Positions 49,698 to 57,330 of a stretch of DNA of 64,000 nt are shown here, piece by piece. Source of the stretch: Phenylobacterium sp. RIFCSPHIGHO2_01_FULL_69_31 (GTDB lineage: Bacteria > Pseudomonadota > Alphaproteobacteria > Caulobacterales > Caulobacteraceae). Position numbers and translations under genes: made by a program. The notes under the pieces are model-generated. The model was not told where the DNA came from. It saw nothing but the letters and a program-made list of their open reading frames with translations, and ran no database searches. Where the stretch lies: contig NZ_MHXN01000009.1 of the NCBI RefSeq assembly GCF_001824475.1, positions 1 to 64,000 of the forward strand, written 5' to 3'. Each line of letters opens with the position of its first letter. The stretch's first letter is position 1.

Positions 49698-50828
49698 TTA
49701 GGCCGCCACGTCCGCCGGCTGGGCGACGGGGTCGCGGGCGGGACGGTAGCGGTCGAGCCAGTGGGCGTAGGGCGCCGGCAAGGTGGTCCAGGCGGCCTTG
49801 TCGATCCCCAGCTCCCGGGCGGCGCGATAGGGCCAGTGCGGGTCTTCCAGCAGGGGCCGGCCGAGTGCGACCAGATCGGCCTGGCCCGAGGCGACGATGG
49901 CCTCGGCCTGCTGCGGCTCGCTGATGTACCAGCTGGTGGCGGTCGGGATGGCCGCCTCGGTCCGGACGCGGCCGGAGAGGGGCGCCAGGAACCCGGGCCC
50001 CCAGGGGATGGCGGCGTCCGGGGCGGTGAAGCCGATGCTGACGTCTGCCAGGTCGAGGCCCTCGGCCTTCAGGCGGCGGACGTACTCCAGCGACTCGTCT
50101 AGGTCATCGCCCGCGGCGAACTCGATCAGGCCGAGGCGGGCGGTGAGCGGCAGGTTCGCCGGCCAGACCTCGCGGACGGCCCGCACGGTCTCCAGGGCGA
50201 AGCGGATGCGGTTCTCGAAGTCGCCGCCGTACTGGTCGGTGCGCCGGTTCGCATGGCGGGAGAAGAAGCTCTGGGCGAGGTAGCCGTGGGCGAAGTGGAG
50301 TTCCAGCCAGCGGAAGCCGGCGTCGCGGGCGCGTGCGGCGGCGGCCACGAAGTCGGCCTGGACCCGGGCGATGTCGGCCAGGATCATCTCCCGCGGGGTG
50401 CGCCAGAGGCCTCCGCCCTGGGCCAGGGCGGAGGGCGCCAGGGTCTCCCAAGCGCGCGGATCTTCGAGGGGGATGTGATCGTCGCCTTCCCATGGGCGGT
50501 TGGCGTTGGCCTTGCGGCCCGCGTGGGCGATCTGGATCCCCGGCACCGCGCCGCCCGCGGCGATCAGGCCCGCAGCCTTGGCCCACAGCCCGGCCTGCTC
50601 GTCGGTCCAGATGCCGGCGTCGGCCGGGGTGATGCGGCCTTCCGGCGAGACGGCGGCGGCCTCGGCCACCACCAGGCCCGCGCCGCCCCGGGCGAGACCG
50701 GCCAGGTGGGCGAAGTGCCAGTCGTTGATCCGCCCGTCCTCGGCCGAGTACTGGCACATGGGCGAGACCATGATGCGGTTCCTGAGGGTCACGTCCTTCA
50801 GCGTGAAGGGGTCGAAAAGAGCCGGCAT
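49698..50828 (-). CDS. Old yellow enzyme family NADH:flavin oxidoreductase (NamA/YqjM-like)
   Basis: Predicted 376-residue FMN oxidoreductase. The YqjM-type redox Cys is in SPMCQYSAEDG (Cys25), substrate residues are in IAHAGRKAN and LELHFAHGYLAQSFFS (HxxH), and FMN contacts in VALGRPLLEDPHW. It would reduce activated alkenes such as N-ethylmaleimide or enones. GGAAG lies about 10 bases before the ATG at 50828. It is divergent from an ArsR gene with a perfect inverted repeat between them (50854-50879), so that regulator probably represses it. Confidence 0.93.
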   Translation of the reverse strand: MPALFDPFTLKDVTLRNRIMVSPMCQYSAEDGRINDWHFAHLAGLARGGAGLVVAEAAAVSPEGRITPADAGIWTDEQAGLWAKAAGLIAAGGAVPGIQIAHAGRKANANRPWEGDDHIPLEDPRAWETLAPSALAQGGGLWRTPREMILADIARVQADFVAAAARARDAGFRWLELHFAHGYLAQSFFSRHANRRTDQYGGDFENRIRFALETVRAVREVWPANLPLTARLGLIEFAAGDDLDESLEYVRRLKAEGLDLADVSIGFTAPDAAIPWGPGFLAPLSGRVRTEAAIPTATSWYISEPQQAEAIVASGQADLVALGRPLLEDPHWPYRAARELGIDKAAWTTLPAPYAHWLDRYRPARDPVAQPADVAA

Positions 50829-50853
50829 CGTGCTTATCTTCCGTCTGTTGTTT

Positions 50854-50879
50854 GCTTGTTCGAAAATGATCGAACAAGC
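50854..50879. promoter_or_regulatory. Perfect inverted repeat between OYE and ArsR genes
   Basis: GCTTGTTCGA (50854-50863) and TCGAACAAGC (50870-50879) are perfect 10-base arms with a 6-base AAATGA centre. It is 26 bases from the OYE start and 34 from the ArsR start, placed to block both promoters. Confidence 0.75.
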
Positions 50880-50912
50880 CGTAGATGGGACGCCAGAGCG
50901 AGGACGCAAGGG

Positions 50913-51224
50913 ATGAGCCGTTTCCATCACCCGCCGCCGGAGGCGTTCGAGCTCACGCGCATGCTGCATGCGCTGAGCGATCCCGTGCGCCTGGAGGTGG
51001 TGCGGTCGCTGGCGGCGAACGGCGAGCAGACCTGCGCGGCCCTGGACGGGGACCGGCCGAAGTCGACCATGTCCCATCACTTCCGGGTCCTGCGGGACAG
51101 CGGCCTGGTGGAGACCCGGGGGGAGCGCACGGCGCACATGAACCGGCTGCGGCGCGAGGAGGTCGAGGCTCGCTTCCCCGGCCTGCTGGACGCGGTGCTC
51201 CGTCCGGAAAGCGTCGGCCGCTAA
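50913..51224 (+). CDS. ArsR-family regulator
   Basis: Predicted 103-residue winged-helix repressor. The core LTRMLHALSDPVRLEVVRSLAANGEQTC, KSTMSHHFRVLRDSGLVETRGERTAHMNRLRREEVEARFPGL (in pieces) covers the ArsR HTH and wing. It lacks the usual CVC metal box, so it may sense electrophiles or an unknown effector. It is divergent from the OYE gene across the 50854-50879 operator and overlaps the convergent MarR gene by 4 bases. Confidence 0.9.
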   Translation: MSRFHHPPPEAFELTRMLHALSDPVRLEVVRSLAANGEQTCAALDGDRPKSTMSHHFRVLRDSGLVETRGERTAHMNRLRREEVEARFPGLLDAVLRPESVGR

Positions 51225-51685
51225 GAGGCGTCGGCTTCGGCGATCCGCGCGAGGAAGGACTGGCGTTGCAGGGCGGCCACGGCCCCGCGGACCACCTCTT
51301 CCAGGTCGAGCCCGAGTTCGGCGTCGAGGGCGTCCGCCGCGCGGGCGGTGGCGGCCCAGCAGCGCTGCAGCTCGGGCAGTGCGGCGAGAGCCTGCGGCGT
51401 CAGGCGGGCTACCCGTTCGCGGCCGTCGGCTCCGGGCTCCAGGCGCACCCAGCCCTGGGCGACAAGCTGGCCGACCGTCTGGCTGACGGCGGAGTGGCTG
51501 ATGCCCATGCAACTCGCCAGGTCCTTGATCCGCAGCGCGCCCTCCGCGGCCAGCAGCCGGACCACCGGGGTGAACCGGGGCCGGAAATCGAGCCCGGCCT
51601 GCGCGTAGGCGCGCTCCACGTCCCCATCCAGAGCGTCGATCAGGGTGCGCAGCAGCGTGCCCAGGCTTGAGTCGACCCTTGTCAT
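51221..51685 (-). CDS. MarR-family regulator
   Basis: Predicted 154-residue winged-helix regulator. The HTH region is LRIKDLASCMGISHSAVSQTVGQLVAQGWVRLEPGADGRERVARLTP. It is divergent from the S41 peptidase gene with 50 bases between starts; an AT-rich inverted repeat (GGATA...TATCC, 51692-51720) lies in that gap and is the probable operator. Confidence 0.88.
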   Translation of the reverse strand: MTRVDSSLGTLLRTLIDALDGDVERAYAQAGLDFRPRFTPVVRLLAAEGALRIKDLASCMGISHSAVSQTVGQLVAQGWVRLEPGADGRERVARLTPQALAALPELQRCWAATARAADALDAELGLDLEEVVRGAVAALQRQSFLARIAEADAS

Positions 51686-51691
51686 GTCGGG

Positions 51692-51720
51692 GGATAATAT
51701 ATTAGCGCTGTTATATATCC
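51692..51720. promoter_or_regulatory. AT-rich inverted repeat between MarR and S41 genes
   Basis: GGATAATATATT and its near-complement TTATATATCC lie around a GCGCTG centre, in an AT-rich island unusual for this window. Probable MarR operator overlapping both promoters. Confidence 0.6.
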
Positions 51721-51735
51721 AACGAGGATCGCGTG

Positions 51736-52641
51736 ATGATCTCCAGTGTATTGCTCGCCGCCGCCATCGCCGCCGGCTGTCCCGAACAGACCCGCGCCCT
51801 CAACAGCGCCGCGGACGTGATCGAGCGCACCTATCTCGATGCCCGCGTCGCAGGCCAGATCGCGGCGGACGTCCGGGCGTGGGCGCGGGCCGGACGATAC
51901 AGCGACGTGTGCCAGGACCGGGACGCCTTCATGGCGCGGTTCAACCGCGATCTCGACGTCTATGACGGCCACTTCCATTTCGAGCGCCCGGGAGTCGAAG
52001 ACACCGGCGACGACTGGCTCACCGCCTGGCGGGCCGAGAGCCGCAAGGTGAACGCCGGCGTGCGCGAGGTGCGCGTCCTGGAAGGGAACGTCGGCTACCT
52101 GCGGCTGACCAGCTTCTATCCGTGGGATCTGGCTGGCCCGAAGCTGAAGGCCGCCTTCGCTCTGCTGGCGGAGACCGACGGCCTGATCCTGGATCTGCGG
52201 CAGAACGGCGGGGGCGACGACCAGACCGCCGGCCAGCTCGCCGGGGCCTTCCTGGGGCCGGACGTCACGGCCGTGCAGGACGTGGACATGCGGGGGCGGA
52301 AGGAGGCCGATCCGCTGCCCAAGCTGGACCTGCCGCGCTACTCGGCCGACCGGCGCGTGGCGGTTCTGGTCGACCGGCGCTCGGCCTCGGCTTCCGAGTT
52401 CGTGGCCTATTCGCTGCAGGCGGCGGGGCGGGCCAAGGTGATCGGCAGCCGCAGCGGCGGCGCGGCGCACCTGCTGGACGACCCGATCCCGGTGGCCGGC
52501 GGCTATGCGATCATGGTTCCCAACGCGCGCCCCATCAACCGGACCACCGGCGGCAACTGGGAGGGCCGCGGCGTGCGCCCCGACATGCCGGGTGGCGACG
52601 ATCCCCTGCATGTGGCGCGGCAATGGCTGGCGCAGCGCTGA
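51736..52641 (+). CDS. S41-family serine peptidase
   Basis: Predicted 301-residue exported peptidase of the C-terminal-processing/IRBP family. It starts with a hydrophobic signal ending AIAAGC, which may be a lipobox. The S41 core shows VGYLRLTSFYPWD, LILDLRQNGGGDDQTAGQLAG and SASASEFVAYSLQAAGRAKVIG, with the nucleophile Ser in SASASE. No PDZ domain is seen, so it is a minimal form. The ATG at 51736 follows GAGG by 8 bases. It overlaps the acetyltransferase gene by 19 bases. Confidence 0.85.
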   Translation: MISSVLLAAAIAAGCPEQTRALNSAADVIERTYLDARVAGQIAADVRAWARAGRYSDVCQDRDAFMARFNRDLDVYDGHFHFERPGVEDTGDDWLTAWRAESRKVNAGVREVRVLEGNVGYLRLTSFYPWDLAGPKLKAAFALLAETDGLILDLRQNGGGDDQTAGQLAGAFLGPDVTAVQDVDMRGRKEADPLPKLDLPRYSADRRVAVLVDRRSASASEFVAYSLQAAGRAKVIGSRSGGAAHLLDDPIPVAGGYAIMVPNARPINRTTGGNWEGRGVRPDMPGGDDPLHVARQWLAQR

Positions 52642-53453
52642 CGCGGGCCGAGCTGGTCGCCGATCTTCGCCGGCTGGGCGTGGCCGAGGGCGACCTGGTG
52701 ATGGTCCATGCCTCGCTGAAGGCGGTGGGGCCGGTAGACGGTGGTCCCGCCGAGCTGGCGCTTGCGCTGCGGGAGGCGGTGGGCGCGAGGGGCACGCTGA
52801 TGGCCTACGCGTCCTGGGATCGCTCGCCCTACGAGGAGACGCTGAACGGGGCGCGGATGTCGCCGGCGCAGAAGGCGTCCTGGCCGGCGTTCGATCCCGC
52901 GACGGCCGGGGTCTATCTGGGGTTCGGGGCGCTGAACGCCTACCTGGTCAAGCTGCCCGGCGCGCGCCGCAGCGGGCAGCCCGACGCCTCGATGGTGGCG
53001 ATTGGGGCGCTGGCCGACCACCTGGTCGCCGAACACCCGATGGCGGCGGCGTTCGGGCCCGGATCGCCCCTGGAACGGCTCGTGAAGTCCGGGGGCAAGG
53101 TGCTGATGCTGGGCGCGCCGCCGGACGCGGTGACCGTGCTGCACTATGCCGAGGCCATCGCGCCGATCCCCGGCAAGCGGCGGGTGACCTACGAGATGCC
53201 GGTTCGCGATGGCCGGGGCCGCAAGGTGTGGCGGCGCGCGGAGAACTTCGATTCCAACGGCATCCTCGACGCCTATGCGGTGGAGGGGGAGCCGGACGCG
53301 GTGGAGCGGATCGCCCGCGACTACCTGGCCCTGGGCCGGCATGCGGCAGGACGGGTCGGAGGCGCCGCTTGCCAGCTGATCGAGGCGGCCGACATCGTGC
53401 AGTTCGGCGTGGATTGGCTGGTGAGCCGGCACGGCTCCTCCCCGGAGACTTGA
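52623..53453 (+). CDS. Aminoglycoside N(3)-acetyltransferase family protein
   Basis: Predicted 276-residue member of the antibiotic acetyltransferase (AAC(3)) family, using acetyl-CoA. Conserved blocks are VMVHASLKAVGPVDGGPAELALALREAVGARGTLMAYAS in pieces, FGPGSPLERLVKSGGKVLMLGAPPDAVTVLHYAE, and RENFDSNGIL-like RAENFDSNGIL. Family members modify gentamicin-type aminoglycosides, though chromosomal copies often have other substrates. It overlaps the S41 gene and is probably controlled with it by the MarR protein. Confidence 0.88.
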   Translation: MAGAALTRAELVADLRRLGVAEGDLVMVHASLKAVGPVDGGPAELALALREAVGARGTLMAYASWDRSPYEETLNGARMSPAQKASWPAFDPATAGVYLGFGALNAYLVKLPGARRSGQPDASMVAIGALADHLVAEHPMAAAFGPGSPLERLVKSGGKVLMLGAPPDAVTVLHYAEAIAPIPGKRRVTYEMPVRDGRGRKVWRRAENFDSNGILDAYAVEGEPDAVERIARDYLALGRHAAGRVGGAACQLIEAADIVQFGVDWLVSRHGSSPET

Positions 53454-53493
53454 CACTGACCGTCGGTCAGTAACTAATGACCATCAGTCATTA
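53450..53493 (+). promoter_or_regulatory. TetR-gene promoter with two palindromic operators
   Basis: TTGACA (53450-53455), a 17-base spacer and ACTAAT (53473-53478) form a good promoter. ACTGACCG-T-CGGTCAGT (53455-53471) fills the spacer and TAATGAC-N5-GTCATTA (53475-53493) covers the -10; both share TGAC/GTCA half-sites. Autorepression by the TetR product is expected. Confidence 0.8.
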
Positions 53494-53503
53494 GGAGCTG
53501 GCC

Positions 53504-54097
53504 ATGGGCAAGCCCGTCCGGCGACGCCTGCGCCCGGAGGCGCGGAAGCTGGAGATCGTCGAGGCGGCGGAACGGCTGCTGCAGGCGCACGGCAAGCGGG
53601 TGCGGGTCGAGGACGTGGTCCGCGAGGCCGGCGTCGCGAAGGGCACTTTCTTCCTCTACTTTCCCTCGTGGGACGACCTGCTGGCGACGGTGCGCGAGCG
53701 GCTGATCGCTGAGCTGGACGCAGCCTACCCATTGCCCACCGAAGTGGACGGGCCGGTGGACTGGCCGTCCGTCGTGGCCGGCCTGGCGGCGGCGTACATC
53801 GACTTCGCCAGCGCCCGTCAGGGCATCGGCCAGGCGCTGTTCCACTCGGATTTCGCGGAGCGGCAGGCGTCGGCGGACAACGCCGTGACGCGCCTGTCCG
53901 CCATCATCCGCGCGGGCCAGGAGGCGGAGGCCTTCGGGCCGGTGGATCCCGAACCGACCGCCCTTCTGCTGTTCGCCGGCTTGGACGAGGCGGCGCGCGC
54001 GGTGGCCGCCGGCGCCGACCGCGACGCCATGGTGGCAGCATTGCAGACCCTGATCCGGCGCGCCCTCGCGCCGGGCTGGCCGGAGGAGTTCCCATGA
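53504..54097 (+). CDS. TetR-family regulator
   Basis: Predicted 197-residue repressor. The HTH spans about residues 15-60 (KLEIVEAAERLLQAHG, VEDVVREAGVAKGTFFLYFPSWDDLL). The effector domain is all-helical. The promoter is overlapped by two palindromes that are probably its own operators. It overlaps the downstream glyoxalase gene by 4 bases (ATGA), so the two are coregulated. Confidence 0.91.
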   Translation: MGKPVRRRLRPEARKLEIVEAAERLLQAHGKRVRVEDVVREAGVAKGTFFLYFPSWDDLLATVRERLIAELDAAYPLPTEVDGPVDWPSVVAGLAAAYIDFASARQGIGQALFHSDFAERQASADNAVTRLSAIIRAGQEAEAFGPVDPEPTALLLFAGLDEAARAVAAGADRDAMVAALQTLIRRALAPGWPEEFP

Positions 54098-54480
54098 GCG
54101 AGAGCCAGGTGAACGTGCGTTACATGGTCGGCGACGTGCAGGCGTGCGTCGACTGGTACGTCGGCCGGTTCGGCTTCAGCGTGCAGCTCAACGCGGCGCC
54201 GGCCTTCGCGTCGGTGGAACGCGGGCCGCTGCGGCTGCTGCTGAGCGGGCGCGCCAGCTCGGCCGGCCGCCCGATGCCGGACGGACGCCAGCCCGAGGCC
54301 GGCGGGTGGAACCGCTTTCAGCTCATCGTCGACGACCTGGGCGCCGAGGTCGAGCGGCTGCGTGCCGAAGGCGTGAGGTTCCGCAACGAGATCGTCGTGG
54401 GCCCCGGCGGATCGCAGATCCTGGCCGAGGATCCTGCAGGCAATGTGGTCGAGCTGTTCCAGCCGGCGGGACGCGCCTGA
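54094..54480 (+). CDS. VOC-family (glyoxalase-like) protein
   Basis: Predicted 128-residue vicinal-oxygen-chelate protein: VRYMVGDVQACVDWYVGRFGF begins the first beta-alpha-beta unit and FQLIVDDLGAEVERLRAEGVRF the second; EDPAGNVVELFQP is the usual C-terminal metal-ligand strand with Glu. It may act in resistance to a small toxic compound or antibiotic, together with the coupled TetR regulator. Confidence 0.9.
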   Translation: MSESQVNVRYMVGDVQACVDWYVGRFGFSVQLNAAPAFASVERGPLRLLLSGRASSAGRPMPDGRQPEAGGWNRFQLIVDDLGAEVERLRAEGVRFRNEIVVGPGGSQILAEDPAGNVVELFQPAGRA

Positions 54481-54627
54481 CGCCGGTCACCGGCCGCACC
54501 GCGGGCTGACGCTGGGTCAGGACTGGCGTCGACTCGCTCCCGGCTCTACCGTGGCGATCCTGTGACGCTCGGAGCGGCGCGTTTCGCCGGTCGCGGGCGG
54601 GTGACATCCCTAGCCACGGGAGCTCGG

Positions 54628-55317
54628 GTGCCGAACATCGCCTTCATCAGCCCGAAGGGGGGCGCGGGCAAGACCACGGCGGCGCTAGCCCTGGCGCTGG
54701 GCCTGGCGGACCAGGGCGCCCGCGTGGCGCTGATCGATTCCGATCCGAACAAGCCGCTGGTGCGGTGGGCGTCGCTGCCCGGCCGGCCGCAGGCGATCAG
54801 CGTGCACGCCGCGCCGACCGTGCAGGACATCCGCGACGCCGCCCAGGAAGCACGCCGGCGTGAGCCCGACTGGATCATCGTCGACACCGAAGGCTCCGTG
54901 CGTGGGGCCATGGTCTTCGCGGCCCTTCGCTTCGACCTCGTGGTGACGCCACTGACCGGATCGCAGATGGACGCCATCGAGGCGATCAAGGCTTCGGAGC
55001 TGGTGGCCTCGTTCGGCAAGCGGGCGGGGAACAACCTCCTGCACCGGTGCCTGCTGTCGCGCGTGCCGGCGGCGTTGAAACCCCGCTCCCTGGGCGCGGT
55101 GGTGGCGCAGCTGCGCGAGCGCGAGATCGAGATCCTGCCGGCCGCCCTGATCGAGAAGGAAGCCTTCCGCGCCCTATTCGAGGTGGGCGGCGGACTGGAC
55201 GCCCTGGAAGCGCACGGCGTCGGCGGCGTGGCCGCGGCCCGGCGCAACATCCAGGCCTATGTGGCCGCGGTGCAGGATCTGGTGGCTCCCCCTGAGGCGT
55301 TGAGGCGGGCCTGCTAG
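54628..55317 (+). CDS. ParA/MinD-type ATPase (orphan)
   Basis: Predicted 229-residue deviant-Walker ATPase. The GTG start at 54628 follows GGGAG by 5 bases and gives the canonical opening [16 protein letters not shown]; a GTG at 54562 is possible but adds an unconserved leader. The signature Lys and P-loop KGGAGKTT, then [14 protein letters not shown] and WIIVDTEGS (switch/Walker B) are present. No ParB-like partner lies nearby, so it is an orphan; VirC1/plasmid-type ParA proteins look similar. Its role (cargo positioning) is unknown. Confidence 0.85.
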   Translation: MPNIAFISPKGGAGKTTAALALALGLADQGARVALIDSDPNKPLVRWASLPGRPQAISVHAAPTVQDIRDAAQEARRREPDWIIVDTEGSVRGAMVFAALRFDLVVTPLTGSQMDAIEAIKASELVASFGKRAGNNLLHRCLLSRVPAALKPRSLGAVVAQLREREIEILPAALIEKEAFRALFEVGGGLDALEAHGVGGVAAARRNIQAYVAAVQDLVAPPEALRRAC

Positions 55318-55425
55318 AGGGCCGGCGGCGAGGCTATCGGCCTTCCCTTCTCGTTTCGCGTGGGGGAGAGGAGATGCGCCGACGTCCGCATCGGCTCGGC
55401 GATGCTCAAAGCGAACCGGAGCCCC

Positions 55426-55515
55426 TCAGAACGCGGCGACCAGCATCGGGCCGACGATGGGGATCGCCATGACGACGGTGAAGCCGAGGGTCATCAGGGA
55501 CAGGGCGATGTTCAT
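55426..55515 (-). CDS. 29-residue hydrophobic membrane peptide
   Basis: A small frame starting MNIALSLMTLGFTVV and ending in TGA at 55426. AAGGAG lies 6 bases before the ATG. Nearly the whole peptide is a single hydrophobic helix with a Pro-Gly break (IPIVGPML). Such short membrane peptides often tune transporters or respiratory complexes; the cytochrome b561 gene is divergent from it. Evidence is the ribosome site and composition only. Confidence 0.6.
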   Translation of the reverse strand: MNIALSLMTLGFTVVMAIPIVGPMLVAAF

Positions 55516-55731
55516 GGGAGGCTCCTTGCTCGCCAGCCAAGGTGGGGGTTCGCGCGCTCCGGCGCACTGACCGATTTTGCAGAACAGTTCTGCCGTTTCG
55601 GCAGCAAAGCCTGCGCCGGCGTACGGAGCCGGCCCGTAAGCGCGCGCTTACGAAGGCGCGAATAAGCGCAACGGCAATGGCGGCGCCCGGCGCGCGCCCG
55701 AACATCCGGCGGGAAACGAGAAGGACCCGCC
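55516..55731. other. Control region with two palindromes before cytochrome b561
   Basis: The 216 bases between the small peptide and cytochrome b561 genes contain GCAGAAC-A-GTTCTGC (55579-55593) and an 18-base perfect palindrome of CGTAAGCGC and its complement GCGCTTACG (55635-55652). Both could be operators for the divergent genes; neither was matched to a known regulator. Confidence 0.45.
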
Positions 55732-56397
55732 ATGCCGACGACCGACGCCGCACACGCCGCCACGCCCCCCGCGCCCTCGCGCCGCTGGGACCCCCTGGTG
55801 CGGATCACCCACTGGGGCGTCGCCGCCGCCATCGTGGCCAACGGCCTGGCCACGGAGGAGGGCTCGGCGTTCCACATCTGGATCGGCTATGCCGCCGGCG
55901 CCCTGTTGCTGCTGCGGCTGCTGTGGGGGTTCATCGGCCCGAAGGAAGCGCGGTTCAGCGCCTTCCCGCCCAGTCCGAAGGCGGCGCTGGGCCACATGCG
56001 CGACATCGCCGCCGGCCGGCGCACGTCGCACCGTTCGCACAATCCGCTGGGCGCCCTGATGGTCTATGCCCTGTGGGGGACGCTGGCGGTCGTCGTGCTC
56101 TCGGGGATCGCCATGTCGGGGCCGCCCAGCGTCTCGACTCTGCCGTCGGAGCCGGCCTCAATGGTCGCAGAATCATCGCCCGAGGCGGACGAGGACGAGC
56201 ATGAGGAGGCCGGTGAAGGTGGTGACGGCGGCGAAGGCGGCGAGATGATCGAGGAAGTCCACGAGGCGGCCGCGAACCTGCTGTTCCTGCTGGCGGCGCT
56301 GCACCTGGCTGGCGTGGTGTTCGAGACCCGGCGGAGCGGTCCGGAGGTCGTCCGCGCGATGGTGGGCGGGCCGCGTCGGGCGGCCAGGTCGGAATGA
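55732..56397 (+). CDS. Cytochrome b561-family protein
   Basis: Predicted 221-residue membrane cytochrome of the prokaryotic b561 type. Four helices with His in the first (RITHWGVAAAIVANG), second (FHIWIGYAAGALLLLR) and last (LLFLLAALHLAGVVFETRR) segments would ligate two b hemes. An acidic loop (about 141-170, rich in Glu/Asp/Gly) is inserted between helices 3 and 4. It may oxidise quinols or pass electrons to a periplasmic acceptor. The stop overlaps the LuxR-type gene by 4 bases. Confidence 0.88.
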   Translation: MPTTDAAHAATPPAPSRRWDPLVRITHWGVAAAIVANGLATEEGSAFHIWIGYAAGALLLLRLLWGFIGPKEARFSAFPPSPKAALGHMRDIAAGRRTSHRSHNPLGALMVYALWGTLAVVVLSGIAMSGPPSVSTLPSEPASMVAESSPEADEDEHEEAGEGGDGGEGGEMIEEVHEAAANLLFLLAALHLAGVVFETRRSGPEVVRAMVGGPRRAARSE

Positions 56398-56930
56398 GCC
56401 GGCGCGGCCGCAGCGGCGGCGGCTCTGCGGTCGGTCTTGTCGCCGCCCTGGCCGCACTGCAGTCGGTCGCGGCGGTGTTCTTCATCGCCGACGCCATCGC
56501 CGACCTGGCGACGGAGGGCTTCACGCCGCACCTCGTCATCGAGGCGACCATCGCCGCCGCGCTGGTGGCCGGCGTGGCGGCGGGCGCGTTCCAGGCGCGC
56601 GCGATGCTGGCCGAGGCGCGGCGGAAGGAGGCTGCGCTGGCGATCGCCGCGGGCGCGCTCAGCGAGGTGGTGGCGGCCCGTTTCCGAGACTGGAACCTAA
56701 CGCCCGCCGAGGCGGACGTGGCGGCCTTCGCGCTGAAGGGTTTCGACGTCGCCGAGATCGCGACCTTCCGCAACGCGGCCGCGGGGACCGTGCGCGCGCA
56801 GCTGGCGCGGGTCTACGAGAAGGCGGGGGTCAACTCGCGCTCGGGCCTGGCGAGCCTGTTCCTGGAAGATCTGCTCGGCCCGCCGGCGCCGGCGGCTCCG
56901 TCCTCGCACGAGGGGCCCCGGGCCTGCTAG
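56394..56930 (+). CDS. Membrane-tethered LuxR-type HTH protein
   Basis: Predicted 178-residue protein. Two hydrophobic helices (about 13-35 and 45-70) precede a LuxR/FixJ-type HTH (WNLTPAEADVAAFALKGFDVAEIATFRNAAAGTVRAQLARVYEKAGVNSRSGLASLFLEDLL in pieces, about 99-163). It is therefore a membrane-bound DNA-binding protein. It starts inside the cytochrome b561 stop (ATGA), suggesting a one-component redox or membrane-state regulator coupled to that cytochrome (inference). Confidence 0.85.
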   Translation: MSRRGRSGGGSAVGLVAALAALQSVAAVFFIADAIADLATEGFTPHLVIEATIAAALVAGVAAGAFQARAMLAEARRKEAALAIAAGALSEVVAARFRDWNLTPAEADVAAFALKGFDVAEIATFRNAAAGTVRAQLARVYEKAGVNSRSGLASLFLEDLLGPPAPAAPSSHEGPRAC

Positions 56931-56961
56931 GCTGGCGGCCCAGACCTCTCGGAGCCCGAAC

Positions 56962-57330
56962 ATGCGCCTTCTGATGAACGTCCTGTGGTTCATCCTGGGC
57001 GGGTGGATCTCGGGAACCTTGTGGCTGCTCGCGGGCGTGATCCTGGCGATCACGGTCGTGGGCCTGCCGTGGACGCCGGCCGCGTTCCGGATCGCGGGCT
57101 TCAGCTACTGGCCGTTCGGCAAGGTGGTGGTGGAACGCGACCCCGGGGCGGTGAGCCTGCTGCTCAACATCCTGTGGCTGATCCTGGCCGGCTGGTGGCT
57201 GGCGCTGCACCACCTGGCGCTGGCCTTGGCCCTGGCGGTGACGATCATCGGCATCCCGTTCGCCTGGCAGCACGTGAAGCTGGCGGTCCTGTCCCTGACC
57301 CCGGTGGGCAAGGGGATCGCCGAGGTTTAG
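56962..57330 (+). CDS. yccF: YccF-domain inner-membrane protein
   Basis: Predicted 122-residue membrane protein built of two YccF repeats: MNVLWFILGGWISGTLWLLAGVILAITVVGLPW and, later, LLNILWLILAGWWLALHHLALALALAVTIIGIPFAWQHVKL, each in pieces. About four membrane segments are expected. Function in cells is unknown. GGAG lies 8 bases before the ATG. It overlaps the convergent AraC gene by 4 bases. Confidence 0.9.
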   Translation: MRLLMNVLWFILGGWISGTLWLLAGVILAITVVGLPWTPAAFRIAGFSYWPFGKVVVERDPGAVSLLLNILWLILAGWWLALHHLALALALAVTIIGIPFAWQHVKLAVLSLTPVGKGIAEV

